Shown here in pieces: positions 49,627 through 58,730 of a stretch of DNA of 64,000 nucleotides (positions are counted from its first letter, which is position 1; every line of letters starts with the position of its first letter). The notes under the pieces were generated by a model. It was not told the DNA's origin and made no database searches. It saw only the letters and a list, made by a program, of their open reading frames with translations. The position numbers were made by a program, and so were the translations under genes. The stretch is from Planococcaceae bacterium Storch 2/2-2 (GTDB lineage: Bacteria; Bacillota; Bacilli; Bacillales_A; Planococcaceae), in NCBI GenBank assembly GCA_009740415.1, contig WOYE01000009.1:124001-188000 (forward strand). The letters are read 5' to 3'.

Positions 49627-50640
49627 TTGGCAACGAAAGATAAAGAAATGACCGGTAGACAAAAAGCAGCCTTACTGCTCATCTCGCTCGGTCCTGAAGT
49701 GTCCGCAGCGGTTTACAAACATTTGAATGAAGATGAAATTGAAAAATTAACACTCGAAATTTCGAGCGTTAAAAAAGTTGAATCGGACGTAAAAGATCAA
49801 ATTATCGAAGAGTTCCATAACATCGCGCTCGCCCAAGATTACATTTCACAAGGTGGAATCGGCTATGCGAAAACAGTATTGGAAAAAGCGCTCGGAAAAG
49901 ACCATGCGCAGACGATCATCAATCGTTTAACGTCTTCGTTACAAGTGAGACCGTTCGATTTTGCAAGGCGTGCAGACCCTGCACAACTATTCAACTTTAT
50001 ACAAAACGAACATCCTCAAACGATCGCATTAATCTTATCGTATTTAGAACCGGAACAAGCGGGTACGATTTTGTCTTCTTTGTCACAAGAAGTGCAAGCC
50101 GACATTGCGAAACGTTTAGCGACGATGGAATCGACTTCACCAGAAGTCATCAGTGAAGTCGAGTCTGTGTTAGAACGTAAGTTGTCATCGACCGTTACAC
50201 AAGATTTCACAGAAACAGGTGGCGTCGATGCAGTCGTCGAAGTGTTGAACGGTGTCGACCGGACGACAGAGAAGACGATTCTCGATACGCTCGAAATTCA
50301 AGATCCGGAGTTGGCGGAAGAAATTCGGAAAAGAATGTTCGTTTTCGAAGATATCGTCACTTTGGACAATCGTTCGATTCAACGCGTCATTCGCGACTGC
50401 GAAAACGAAGATCTCATTTTATCTTTAAAAGTATCGAGCGAAGAAGTGAAAGACGTATTGTTCAAAAATATGTCTTCTCGTATGGCGGAATCGTTTAAAG
50501 ATGAGATGGAAGTGATGGGACCTGTCCGTTTAAGCGATGTAGAGGAAGCTCAAACGAGAATTGTAGCGACGATCCGTCGCCTCGAAGATGCGGGTGAAAT
50601 TATTATCGCTCGCGGTGGAGGAGATGACATCATTGTCTAA
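49627..50640 (+). CDS. fliG: Flagellar motor switch protein FliG
   Basis: FliG is the rotor part that meets the stator and sets rotation sense. The 337-residue protein has the N-domain (GRQKAALLLISLGPEVSA, about 9-26), middle domain with EHPQTIALILSYL, and the C-domain with the charged torque helix near residues 275-300 (MSSRMAESFKDEME). TTG at 49627 is the start; AGAGGAGGG lies about 8 bases upstream and no ATG in frame is close by. It overlaps fliH by 17 bases. Confidence 0.95.
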   Translation: MATKDKEMTGRQKAALLLISLGPEVSAAVYKHLNEDEIEKLTLEISSVKKVESDVKDQIIEEFHNIALAQDYISQGGIGYAKTVLEKALGKDHAQTIINRLTSSLQVRPFDFARRADPAQLFNFIQNEHPQTIALILSYLEPEQAGTILSSLSQEVQADIAKRLATMESTSPEVISEVESVLERKLSSTVTQDFTETGGVDAVVEVLNGVDRTTEKTILDTLEIQDPELAEEIRKRMFVFEDIVTLDNRSIQRVIRDCENEDLILSLKVSSEEVKDVLFKNMSSRMAESFKDEMEVMGPVRLSDVEEAQTRIVATIRRLEDAGEIIIARGGGDDIIV

Positions 50641-51415
50641 CGTATTTCGTTCTCACGAAGCGATCGAACAAGAAGGAAGTCGAAGAGTCGTTCGCATTCG
50701 AACGTTTGACCAGCCGGTCGACGAAACGAATGAAGTGGAAGAGTTTCAAGGACCGACACGTGAAGAAATCGAACAAGAACGTGCGCGCATTTTAAATCGC
50801 GCCACGGAGGAAGCCGAAGCGATTAAAGCTTCATTCGAACAACAGAGACAACAAGTGGAACAAGAAATTGAAGAGAAACGCGAGCGGTGGAAGGAAGAAA
50901 AGAAACTGCTCGAAGCGGAAGCGTTCGAACAAGGATACGATGCTGGGTTCGGTGAAGGGGAGCGAAAGGCGCTAGAACAATGGCGCGCGACGCTCGCTGA
51001 AGCGAATGACATCGTCGAACGTGCGAAAGAGCAAGGCGATCGATACGTAGAAGAACAAGAACGTACGATTTTAGAGCTCGCTCTCGTTTCAGCTGAGCGC
51101 ATTATCCAACGTGAGCTTTCACGAGACGAAACGGTGTATACAGACGTTGTGAAGCGCGCTTTGAAAGAAGCGCGTGAATCAAAAGAAATTAAATTGTACG
51201 TTTCACCGAAATATTACGAACTCGTTGCGAGCAGCCAAGATGAACTAACCGAACTATTTCCACCAGACGTTCCGTTCCTCATCTTTGCCAACGACGATTT
51301 TGAAGATGAAGAGTGTTACGTCGAAACGAACCACGGCAGAATTGTCGTTACGATCGACGAACAGTTAAACGTCTTAAAAGAGCAACTCATTGAACTACTA
51401 GAAAGTGGGGACTAA
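50624..51415 (+). CDS. fliH: Flagellar export regulator FliH
   Basis: FliH holds the ATPase FliI in check and brings it to the export gate. The 263-residue protein has a long, Glu/Arg-rich coiled-coil N-half (about 40-125) with FEQGYDAGFGEGERKALEQW and a C-terminal V-ATPase E-like part (about 150-260) with LALVSAERIIQREL. ATG at 50624, inside the end of fliG, follows GGTGGAG; TTG at 50633 is another choice. Direct fliG-fliH-fliI order supports it. Confidence 0.9.
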   Translation: MTSLSNVFRSHEAIEQEGSRRVVRIRTFDQPVDETNEVEEFQGPTREEIEQERARILNRATEEAEAIKASFEQQRQQVEQEIEEKRERWKEEKKLLEAEAFEQGYDAGFGEGERKALEQWRATLAEANDIVERAKEQGDRYVEEQERTILELALVSAERIIQRELSRDETVYTDVVKRALKEARESKEIKLYVSPKYYELVASSQDELTELFPPDVPFLIFANDDFEDEECYVETNHGRIVVTIDEQLNVLKEQLIELLESGD

Positions 51416-51418
51416 CGA

Positions 51419-52747
51419 ATGAAAAAGGCGCAATCGTTACTATCGCTCATACCGAAAGTAGATACGATGAAAAAATTCGGTCGTGTCGTTCGTGTCGTCG
51501 GTTTGATGATTGAATCACAAGGACCGGCGAGTTCTGTAGGGGACGTATGCGTCATTCATTTAAGCAAAGACCGTCCAGATGAAGAAAATTATTTACTCGC
51601 AGAAGTTGTCGGGTTTCGAGAAGAAATCGTCATTTTAATGCCTTATACACACATTCAAGAAATTGCGAGCGGTTGCCTCGTCGAGTCGCTCCACGCTCCG
51701 TTAGAAGTAAAAGTAGGAATCGGTTTACTCGGTCAAGTGCTCGATCCGCTCGGACATCCGATCGATGGGAGCCCACTCCCGAAAGGGTTGACGACCGTTC
51801 GAACTGAACAAGAGCCACCGAACGCTTTAATGCGACCACCGATCAACGAGTCGCTTTCTGTCGGTATTAAAGCGATCGACGGGATGTTAACCGTTGGAAA
51901 TGGTCAACGAATCGGTATATTCGCCGGATCAGGTGTCGGTAAAAGTACGTTGCTCGGTATGATTGCTCGAAATACAGAAGCGGACATTAACGTCATCGCA
52001 CTGATCGGAGAACGGGGTCGTGAAGTGTTAGAGTTCGTCGAGCGCGACTTAGGACCAGAAGGGCTGAAAAAAACGATCGTCGTTGCAGCGACGTCGGACC
52101 AGCCTGCTTTAATGCGAATTAAAGGGGCGTTCACAGCGACTGCGATCGCGGAATATTTCCGCGATAAAGGAAAGAACGTCATGCTCATGATGGACTCTGT
52201 GACACGTGTAGCGATGGCACAACGGGAAGTCGGTCTCGCGGTCGGTGAGCCGCCAGCCACACGAGGATATACGCCGTCTGTTTTCGCTATTTTACCGAAG
52301 CTACTAGAGCGAACGGGAACGAATGAACACGGTGCGATTACAGCGTTTTATACGGTCCTCGTAGACGGAGACGACATGAACGAGCCGATCGCGGACGCGG
52401 TGCGAGGAATTTTAGATGGACATATCGTCTTAGACCGAGCGTTAGCGAACCGTGGACAATATCCAGCGATTAACGTTTTGAAAAGTGTGAGTCGTCTTAT
52501 GAATCATATCGTCACTCCCGAACATCGAGCGGCGGCTGAGCGGTTGAGGGAATTGTATTTTACGTATGAAAAATCAGAAGACCTCATCAACATCGGTGCG
52601 TACAAGCGAGGAACGTCGAAAGAAATCGACGAAGCGATCGAATACGAACCGATCATTACGAATTTTTTAAAGCAAGACTTCATGGCGAATGTTGCTTCAG
52701 AAGATACAGTGAATGAATTAATAGCAATAGCTTCAGGAGGCCAATAA
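51419..52747 (+). CDS. fliI: Flagellum-specific ATPase FliI
   Basis: FliI powers or assists unloading of export substrates at the flagellar type III gate. The 442-residue protein is like the F1 beta subunit: Walker A GSGVGKSTLL (about 171-180), GERGREVLEF, Walker B LMMDSVTRVAMAQRE and GEPPATRGYTPSVF. ATG at 51419 follows AAAGTGGGG. The next gene is its partner FliJ. Confidence 0.96.
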   Translation: MKKAQSLLSLIPKVDTMKKFGRVVRVVGLMIESQGPASSVGDVCVIHLSKDRPDEENYLLAEVVGFREEIVILMPYTHIQEIASGCLVESLHAPLEVKVGIGLLGQVLDPLGHPIDGSPLPKGLTTVRTEQEPPNALMRPPINESLSVGIKAIDGMLTVGNGQRIGIFAGSGVGKSTLLGMIARNTEADINVIALIGERGREVLEFVERDLGPEGLKKTIVVAATSDQPALMRIKGAFTATAIAEYFRDKGKNVMLMMDSVTRVAMAQREVGLAVGEPPATRGYTPSVFAILPKLLERTGTNEHGAITAFYTVLVDGDDMNEPIADAVRGILDGHIVLDRALANRGQYPAINVLKSVSRLMNHIVTPEHRAAAERLRELYFTYEKSEDLINIGAYKRGTSKEIDEAIEYEPIITNFLKQDFMANVASEDTVNELIAIASGGQ

Positions 52748-52750
52748 TCG

Positions 52751-53203
52751 ATGAACTCATATGCTTATCGTTTTGAAAACATTTTAACGTATCAAGAACA
52801 GAAGCGAGATGAATCCGAAGCGACGTACAAACGAGCGGTGGAAACGTTTGAAAAAGATGCGACCGAACTGTATCACCTTTTGAAAAAGAAAGAAGATACA
52901 GTAGCGGAGCAACAAGAGAAGCTTATGACGGGACTGACGATCGAGCAAATGCACTATTACATCCACTATATCGATCAGCTCGAACGAGAGATTGAACACG
53001 TTCAGAAAAAAGTAGTCGAGTCGCGTGCGCGGATGGAATGGTTTGAAGAGAAGTTGTTAGAAGATACGATTGAAGTGAAAAAATATGAGAAAATGAAAGA
53101 GAAAGATCGACAACATTATGAGAAAGAGTTGGAACAGTTAGAGATGATTCGGTTAGATGAATTGTCGACACAAAGTTTCAGCCGTAAAGAGAGCGAGTGG
53201 TAA
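52751..53203 (+). CDS. fliJ: Flagellar export chaperone FliJ
   Basis: FliJ forms the stalk of the FliH-FliI-FliJ ATPase complex. The 150-residue protein is almost wholly coiled coil, rich in Glu, Lys and Gln, and starts MNSYAYRFENILTYQEQKRDE, close to the family N-terminus. ATG at 52751 has TCAGGAGG upstream. Position and coiled-coil nature identify it; sequence identity in this family is low. Confidence 0.88.
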   Translation: MNSYAYRFENILTYQEQKRDESEATYKRAVETFEKDATELYHLLKKKEDTVAEQQEKLMTGLTIEQMHYYIHYIDQLEREIEHVQKKVVESRARMEWFEEKLLEDTIEVKKYEKMKEKDRQHYEKELEQLEMIRLDELSTQSFSRKESEW

Positions 53204-53204
53204 T

Positions 53205-53795
53205 ATGGCGAAAGAAGAACGTGGAGAAGAGGTCGAAGAAAAGAAAGGATCCCTTCTAAAGACGCTTATTTTATGGCTCGTCGTTCCTCTTCTTTTCATT
53301 ACAGCCGTTCTTTTAATCGTTGCCAAGGTGGCTAACGTGAACGTCATCGACCAAGCGAAGAAGTGGACGACGAGTCTCATAGCGGGAGAAGAAGACTTAG
53401 GTGAAAAGCGCCCTGAGCTAGCGGACGAAGAAACACTCGTCGCTTTACAAGCGGAGTTGCAACAGAAGGAAAAAGAACTCGCAAAGTTAAAAGAACAACT
53501 TGAAAAGAGCGAAGAAACACAAGAAAAAATGAAAATGGAAGCGGAGCAGTTAAAAGATGAAGCCGCAAAAGAAAAATCAGAAGAAGCGGACGTACAAGTT
53601 GTATCATCCGACATCATTAAAACATTCGACCAAATGTCCGCAAAGGCAGCAGCACCTGTCTTATTAGAAATGAATGACTTGGAAGCAGTCCACATTTTAA
53701 TGTCATTGAAGCCGGACAAAGTCGCTCAAATTTTAGAAAAAATGGAGCCAGTACAAGCAGCGAAGTATACGACGTTACTCGCACGCGAAGAATAA
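53205..53795 (+). CDS. ylxF: MotE/YlxF-like flagellar operon membrane protein
   Basis: This 196-residue protein has an acidic N-tail, one membrane segment (about 20-45), a coiled-coil part (about 85-135) and a C-terminal MgtE-N-like helical part (about 140-195, with VLLEMNDLEAVHILMSLKPDKVAQILEKM in pieces). It corresponds to YlxF between fliJ and fliK in B. subtilis and to the MotE family, whose members act as motor chaperones in other bacteria. ATG at 53205 begins one base after the fliJ stop. The longer frame from 53157 is inside fliJ. The role in this organism is inferred. Confidence 0.82.
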   Translation: MAKEERGEEVEEKKGSLLKTLILWLVVPLLFITAVLLIVAKVANVNVIDQAKKWTTSLIAGEEDLGEKRPELADEETLVALQAELQQKEKELAKLKEQLEKSEETQEKMKMEAEQLKDEAAKEKSEEADVQVVSSDIIKTFDQMSAKAAAPVLLEMNDLEAVHILMSLKPDKVAQILEKMEPVQAAKYTTLLAREE

Positions 53796-53819
53796 CTTAA
53801 AAGGAGGTGAAAAGAAAGT

Positions 53820-55067
53820 ATGGATATCGCAATGTTACAAGCAACACAATCGCTTCCTAAACATGGACACGTGCAAAAAGGCAGCGATGTTACACAGTCA
53901 TTGAAAGGAAGGGAAAGCAAACCGTTCGCTGAAGTAATTGCTACCGTTCAATCGACTGAACGCACAATCGATGAAAAAGGAAATGTCCAATTTTCTTCGT
54001 CTGAACAATCGTTAGAAGAGCAGAAGCAAATGTTACGAGACCTTTTAGCAGGCGACCTATTCAATATGGATGAAAAGCTACCCGAAGAAGTCGAACGGTT
54101 ACTCGCTCACATATTGGAAGAGATGGAACAACCTTCATTTTCATTTGAAAATTTAAAAGAGTTGGCAACATACCTTTTAGATGATTCGCTCGTCCAAGAA
54201 ATGAGTGAAAAAGTAGAGGGGATTCCTTTTCTCTCTTCATTGGATGAAGTGATGGAAGAAATGAAACAACTCCCGTTATTCGACACGTTGAAACAGTTGC
54301 TACGAGAAGAAGATGTCGAGGACGTATGGGCATTGATCGAATCGTTCGGCGAAGGGGATTGGTCGGAAGCGATCGAGCGTTTACCACTCGCTGCACAAGT
54401 TCAATTGTCAGTCGTCATGCAATACGTCGATCAAGCAGCGAGCCGAAGCGACCTTCACGCAGGTCAAGAGGTGCGCCTTCAACAGTTCCAACAAATGTTA
54501 GGTCAAATCGTTGAAGAGCAAGCGACGATGTTTGCACAGCGCGTGACGGAAGTCGATCGTACACAGCCATCGAACCCACTTCCTCTCACGATTACGAATA
54601 TGACGTTCGTTCATACGTTGACTGCAGAAACGGAGCAGGTAAGTCGTAGTGAAGAGTTAATGAAACAACTCCAAGCCATTTTGAAACGAGCGAACTTCGG
54701 TCAAACAGGCGGCATGAACCGTTTATCGGTTCGTTTATATCCTGAGCATTTAGGGACGCTTCGCATCGAACTTCAAGAAGTGAATGGTGTCTTGTCGGCC
54801 CGGATTTTAGCATCAACGGCTCAGGCGCGCGAAATGCTAGATCGTCAATTGCATCAGTTACGTGCAGCATTAATGAATCAAAATTTACAAGTAGAAAAAA
54901 TCGAACTTTCTCAAATGCTTCAGCAAACGGAACGTTCGGAACGAGAAGGATTGTTGCACGATGAACGAAAAGAACAACGTGCTCGTCACGATCGCGAGAA
55001 ACGAGAAGAATCTGAAGAAAACGAGAAAACGTTTGAAGAATTTTTAATTGAGTTGGAGGAGATGTAA
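53820..55067 (+). CDS. fliK: Flagellar hook-length control protein FliK
   Basis: FliK measures the hook and switches export specificity by touching FlhB. The 415-residue protein has a variable, acidic N-part and the conserved C-terminal domain (about 285-370) with LSVRLYPEHLGTLRIELQ, then ARILASTAQAREMLDRQLHQLR. The last 50 residues are highly charged. ATG at 53820 follows AAGGAGGTGA. It abuts flgD. Confidence 0.9.
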   Translation: MDIAMLQATQSLPKHGHVQKGSDVTQSLKGRESKPFAEVIATVQSTERTIDEKGNVQFSSSEQSLEEQKQMLRDLLAGDLFNMDEKLPEEVERLLAHILEEMEQPSFSFENLKELATYLLDDSLVQEMSEKVEGIPFLSSLDEVMEEMKQLPLFDTLKQLLREEDVEDVWALIESFGEGDWSEAIERLPLAAQVQLSVVMQYVDQAASRSDLHAGQEVRLQQFQQMLGQIVEEQATMFAQRVTEVDRTQPSNPLPLTITNMTFVHTLTAETEQVSRSEELMKQLQAILKRANFGQTGGMNRLSVRLYPEHLGTLRIELQEVNGVLSARILASTAQAREMLDRQLHQLRAALMNQNLQVEKIELSQMLQQTERSEREGLLHDERKEQRARHDREKREESEENEKTFEEFLIELEEM

Positions 55068-55730
55068 ATGACAGAAAGCATTTCGGGACAACAAAACCCG
55101 ATCACCGATTCGATGTATTACATTAACAAAAAACGCGACGAGCGAGTAACCGGTCCAGAATCGATGGGGAAAGACGCATTTATGAAAATTTTAATTGCCC
55201 AACTCCAAAACCAGGACCCGACGAATCCGATGAAAGATAATGAATTCATCGCTCAAATGGCTCAATTTTCTTCATTGGAACAGACGATGAACTTAGCGAA
55301 CGCCTTTGAAAAATTTGCAGCTGCTCAGTCGGAATCACAGCTGATCCAATACAATCAATTCGTAGGGAAAACAGTGAAGTGGCACGACATTACGGATCAA
55401 AAAGATGAAGAAGGTAAACCGGTCGTTGAAGAGGGAACGAACTCGATTGAGTCGATCAAATATAAAGACGGCGGTGCCATTTTCACATTAGATAACGGAA
55501 AAGAAATTTCAGCAGGCAACATTTCAGAAGTCGTGAACGGCGGAACGAGTAGCTCGAGTAGTTTAGTCGAAGCGAGCATGTTGATCGGGCGTACGGTAAC
55601 GTATCGCGACGGCGACTCGGAATCGACGAGCGAAGTGCAATCGGTCACGATGAAAAAAGGCAATGTGCATTACGTACTTGCAAATGGTGAATCGATTGAA
55701 GCAAACCAATTGATTGAGATTTCGAAATAA
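55068..55730 (+). CDS. flgD: Flagellar hook assembly scaffold FlgD
   Basis: FlgD caps the growing hook. The 220-residue protein has the conserved N-part KDAFMKILIAQLQNQDPTNPM and FIAQMAQFSSLEQTMNL (about 32-78), and a C-part with repeated strand patterns (GKTVKWHDI... and GRTVTYRDG...), which look like two related modules (about 98-155 and 172-218). ATG at 55068 follows TGGAGGAG and abuts the fliK stop. Confidence 0.93.
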   Translation: MTESISGQQNPITDSMYYINKKRDERVTGPESMGKDAFMKILIAQLQNQDPTNPMKDNEFIAQMAQFSSLEQTMNLANAFEKFAAAQSESQLIQYNQFVGKTVKWHDITDQKDEEGKPVVEEGTNSIESIKYKDGGAIFTLDNGKEISAGNISEVVNGGTSSSSSLVEASMLIGRTVTYRDGDSESTSEVQSVTMKKGNVHYVLANGESIEANQLIEISK

Positions 55731-55747
55731 AAAAAGTAGGTGAAAGT

Positions 55748-56128
55748 ATGAATAAGGTACAATTCCACCGTATTCCTACGACGCACCAACCGACGTCACA
55801 CTTTACGAAAGAAGTAGAGAAGACGAACGGATTCGAACGACACTTACAAAACGCGCTCGATCGCAAAAATCAGTTAAAAGTGAGTAAACATGCGACGGCA
55901 CGATTGGAAGAACGAAACATTCGAATGACAGATGCGGAATGGATGCGCATCGCTACAAAAGTAGATGAAGCGAAGAAAAAAGGTGTGAATGAATCACTCG
56001 TTTTAACTTCGAACGCAGCGATGATCATAAGCGCGAAAAATAACACCGTCATTACAGCGATGAATCGCAAGGAAGCGACAGAGCAAATTTTTACGAATAT
56101 TGATGGAACGATCATTTTACCAGACTAG
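55748..56128 (+). CDS. Flagellar operon protein of the TIGR02530 type
   Basis: This 126-residue protein sits between flgD and flgE, as a small family of unnamed flagellar operon proteins does in many Firmicutes. The core SKHATARLEERNI, WMRIATKVDEAKKKG and SLVLTSNAAMIISAKNNTVITAM (in order, about 43-110) is typical of that family. There is no signal peptide or membrane segment. Its role in hook assembly is not known to me. ATG at 55748 follows GTAGGTGAAAG. A small hairpin (56152-56175) separates it from flgE. Confidence 0.82.
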   Translation: MNKVQFHRIPTTHQPTSHFTKEVEKTNGFERHLQNALDRKNQLKVSKHATARLEERNIRMTDAEWMRIATKVDEAKKKGVNESLVLTSNAAMIISAKNNTVITAMNRKEATEQIFTNIDGTIILPD

Positions 56129-56202
56129 GCAGGACCTGAATGGATGCCTACTTTCGCCGACTGATTGACGCGAAAATAAGAAAATAAGAGGAGAATGTTA
56201 AT

Positions 56203-57000
56203 ATGTTACGCTCAATGTACTCAGGTATTTCAGGATTGAAAAACTTCCAGACGAAACTCGACGTAATCGGTAACAACATTGCTAACGTAAATACGCACGG
56301 ATTTAAAAAGGGACGTGCGGTGTTTAAAGATATTTATTCACAGACGGTTTCAGGCGCAGCAGCACCAGCGAACGGGCGAGGTGGAGTGAACCCGAAACAA
56401 GTCGGGCTTGGTGCTCAATTAAGTACGGTCGATACGATTCACGCGGGAGGTTCGCTTCAATTTACAGGAAACACGCTCGACCTTGCAATTGAAGGAGACG
56501 GTTATTTTGAAGTCGGTACAGAAAATGGAGAAGAAACGTATTATACGCGTGCGGGGAACTTCTATTTAGATGAAGAAGGACATATCGTCAATGCCGAAGG
56601 GTATTTTTTGAAAAATAGCAATGGCGGTATTATTACAGTTGATATTAAAGCGGACACGATGAGTGTAGGAAATAACGGACAAGTAACGCAAGTCATCAAT
56701 GGACAATTAGAAAACGTAGGTGAACCGATCCGTCTCGTTAAATTCAATAACCCAGGCGGTTTAGAAAAGATGGGGTCGAACTATTATTTACCATCTGCTA
56801 GTTCAGGCGAGGCGGTCAACGGTACCCCTCAAACGGATGGAGCGGGGAAAATTCAATCGGGTTCACTTGAAATGTCTAACGTAGACCTCGGTGAAGAATT
56901 TACAGAAATGATCGTCGCTCAACGTGGTTTCCAAGCGAATACACGTGTCGTGACGACGTCGGACGAAATTTTACAAGAGTTAGTGAACTTGAAACGATAA
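56203..57000 (+). CDS. flgE: Flagellar hook protein FlgE
   Basis: FlgE builds the hook. The 265-residue chain is short compared with E. coli FlgE and has the length of the B. subtilis hook protein (formerly called FlgG). The N-part has MLRSMYSGISGLKNFQTKLDV and NNIANVNTHGFKKGR; the C-part has SNVDLGEEFTEMIVAQRGFQ and ends in the helix RVVTTSDEILQELVNLKR. ATG at 56203 follows AGAGGAGAATG. A rod protein FlgG is the only alternative; place in the operon favours hook. Confidence 0.88.
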   Translation: MLRSMYSGISGLKNFQTKLDVIGNNIANVNTHGFKKGRAVFKDIYSQTVSGAAAPANGRGGVNPKQVGLGAQLSTVDTIHAGGSLQFTGNTLDLAIEGDGYFEVGTENGEETYYTRAGNFYLDEEGHIVNAEGYFLKNSNGGIITVDIKADTMSVGNNGQVTQVINGQLENVGEPIRLVKFNNPGGLEKMGSNYYLPSASSGEAVNGTPQTDGAGKIQSGSLEMSNVDLGEEFTEMIVAQRGFQANTRVVTTSDEILQELVNLKR

Positions 57001-57017
57001 GAAGCAAGGAGGGACGG

Positions 57018-57053
57018 GTGACGGGTGAGCCATCACCCGGCCTATACATATGA
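57018..57053 (+). promoter_or_regulatory. Leader mini-ORF with hairpin before flbD
   Basis: A GTG at 57018, four bases after the strong ribosome site AAGGAGGG (57006-57013), opens an 11-codon frame ([11 protein letters not shown]) whose TGA overlaps the flbD ATG (ATGA). A second GTG at 57025 opens a 10-codon frame that stops at 57057, also across the flbD start. The perfect arms CGGGTGA and TCACCCG (57022-57039) form a hairpin inside. flbD itself has no ribosome site in the 10 bases before its ATG. Translational coupling through the leader is inferred. Confidence 0.55.
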
Positions 57054-57265
57054 TTAAAGTTACTCGGTTAAATGGGCAAATCTTCTCGATCAATGCCCTT
57101 TACATAGAACGGGTCGAAACATTCCCTGATACGACGATTACATTGACGACGGGAAGGAAGTATGTCGTTAAAGATCGTGCGGAGGATGTGAATGAACGAA
57201 TCGTTCAGTTTTATCAATCGATTCAGTTGTTATCAAATCCACACATACGAGGTGAAAGTAAATGA
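57050..57265 (+). CDS. flbD: FlbD family protein (SwrD)
   Basis: This 71-residue protein belongs to the FlbD family, called SwrD in B. subtilis, where it is needed for full motor power and swarming. The family core [20 protein letters not shown] is clear at the N-terminus, with a [14 protein letters not shown] stretch in the middle. The ATG at 57050 lacks a near Shine-Dalgarno site and is preceded by a hairpin and a leader frame. The stop overlaps the fliL start. Confidence 0.92.
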   Translation: MIKVTRLNGQIFSINALYIERVETFPDTTITLTTGRKYVVKDRAEDVNERIVQFYQSIQLLSNPHIRGESK

Positions 57266-57699
57266 AAAACAAAGGGCTGATGATCGTTTTAATCGTCCTC
57301 GTCTCTCTCACATTGCTCGGAGGAATAGGAATCGTCTTATTTTTACAGCTTTCAAAAGACGACAGTAGTGGAGGCGGTTCGAAAGAGCCTTCGATCGACG
57401 AAGTGCTTGAACAGTCGGTCGATATCGAAGAAATTACGACGAATTTGACGAACCGACAGTTTATTCGGATTTCGTTAAAAATTCAAACAGACAATCCGAA
57501 AGCGGCAGAAGAGTTAGAAAAACGAAGTTTCCAAGTGAACAACATCGTCATTCAAGAGCTTTCTGAAATGTCGGCAGACGACTTTGAAGGAAAAGCAGGA
57601 AAGCAAGCCTTTGAAGAAACGATTAAAGCAGAGCTGAACCCGCTCATGCAAGAAGGAGAAATTACGAAAGTGTACATCGTTTCGTACATTATCCAGTAA
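57262..57699 (+). CDS. fliL: Flagellar basal body-associated protein FliL
   Basis: FliL is a single-pass membrane protein near the stator. The 145-residue chain has one N-terminal membrane segment (about 5-27), a short Ser/Gly linker, and the C-terminal part with [20 protein letters not shown] and the late [17 protein letters not shown] at 57262 overlaps the flbD stop and has GAGGTGAAAG upstream. Confidence 0.93.
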   Translation: MKNKGLMIVLIVLVSLTLLGGIGIVLFLQLSKDDSSGGGSKEPSIDEVLEQSVDIEEITTNLTNRQFIRISLKIQTDNPKAAEELEKRSFQVNNIVIQELSEMSADDFEGKAGKQAFEETIKAELNPLMQEGEITKVYIVSYIIQ

Positions 57700-57731
57700 G
57701 TAGTTGGAACATTCGTTGAGGAGGTGACCGT

Positions 57732-58730
57732 ATGGCCGGAGATGTCTTATCCCAAAATGAAATTGATGCGCTCTTATCAGCGATTTCGACAGGTGAAATG
57801 TCAGCGGAAGAGATGAAAAAAGAAGAAGAGACGAAAAAAGTAAAAGCGTATGACTTTAAACGTGCGCTACGATTTTCTAAAGATCAAATTCGAAGTTTAA
57901 CGAGAATTCATGAAAACTTTGCACGATTGTTAACGACTTATTTTTCAGGACAGTTACGTTCGTACGTTCAAATTAATGTCGCGTCGGTCGATCAAATTCC
58001 ATTTGAAGAATTTATCCGTTCGATTCCGAACATGACGCTCATTAACATATTTGAAGTGCCTCCATTAGAAGGTAACGTATTGATGGAAGTGAACCCGAAC
58101 GTCGCCTTTGCGATGCTCGATTTATTAATGGGTGGAACAGGAGAAACTGCTGCCCCGAAAGAAGCGTTAACTGAAATAGAAACGAAAATTATGACGAATT
58201 TATTTGAACGTTCGTTCGATAATTTGCGTGAAGCGTGGAGCAGTATGATCGATATCGATCCTTATTTAACGGAGATGGAAGTAAACCCACAGTTTTTACA
58301 AATGATTTCTCCGAACGAAACGGTCGTCGTCATATCATTTAATATTGTAATCGGTGAGTCGAGCGGAATGATTAATATCTGTATTCCGCACATCGTCTTA
58401 GAGCCGATTGAACCGAACTTATCTGTTCGTTATTGGATGCAATCAAATAAAAAAGAGCCAACTCCTGAACAGAGTGAAGCGTTAGAGTCTCAGTTGCGAC
58501 AAGCTCAATTGCCTGTTGCAGCAGAACTCGGTCAAACGACGATTTCCATCCATGAATTTTTAAATTTACAGCACGGTGACTTAATTGCGCTCAATAAAGG
58601 CGTCGATGAGCCATTGACGGTACGAGTCGGACATTTACCGAAGTTTACTGCGCAACCTGGACAGATGCGAAAGCGGATGGCTGTCCAAATTATTGAAACG
58701 TTGAATGGAGGGGACGAACATGATGAGTGA
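57732..58730 (+). CDS. fliM: Flagellar motor switch protein FliM
   Basis: FliM forms the C ring and binds phosphorylated CheY. The 332-residue protein has the CheY-binding peptide LSQNEIDALLSA at 6-17, the CheC-like middle domain with GNVLMEVNPNVAFAMLDLLMGG (about 115-136), and the C-terminal SpoA domain (about 255-325) with GDLIALNKGVDEPLTVRVG. ATG at 57732 follows GAGGAGGTGAC. It overlaps fliY. Confidence 0.96.
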   Translation: MAGDVLSQNEIDALLSAISTGEMSAEEMKKEEETKKVKAYDFKRALRFSKDQIRSLTRIHENFARLLTTYFSGQLRSYVQINVASVDQIPFEEFIRSIPNMTLINIFEVPPLEGNVLMEVNPNVAFAMLDLLMGGTGETAAPKEALTEIETKIMTNLFERSFDNLREAWSSMIDIDPYLTEMEVNPQFLQMISPNETVVVISFNIVIGESSGMINICIPHIVLEPIEPNLSVRYWMQSNKKEPTPEQSEALESQLRQAQLPVAAELGQTTISIHEFLNLQHGDLIALNKGVDEPLTVRVGHLPKFTAQPGQMRKRMAVQIIETLNGGDEHDE

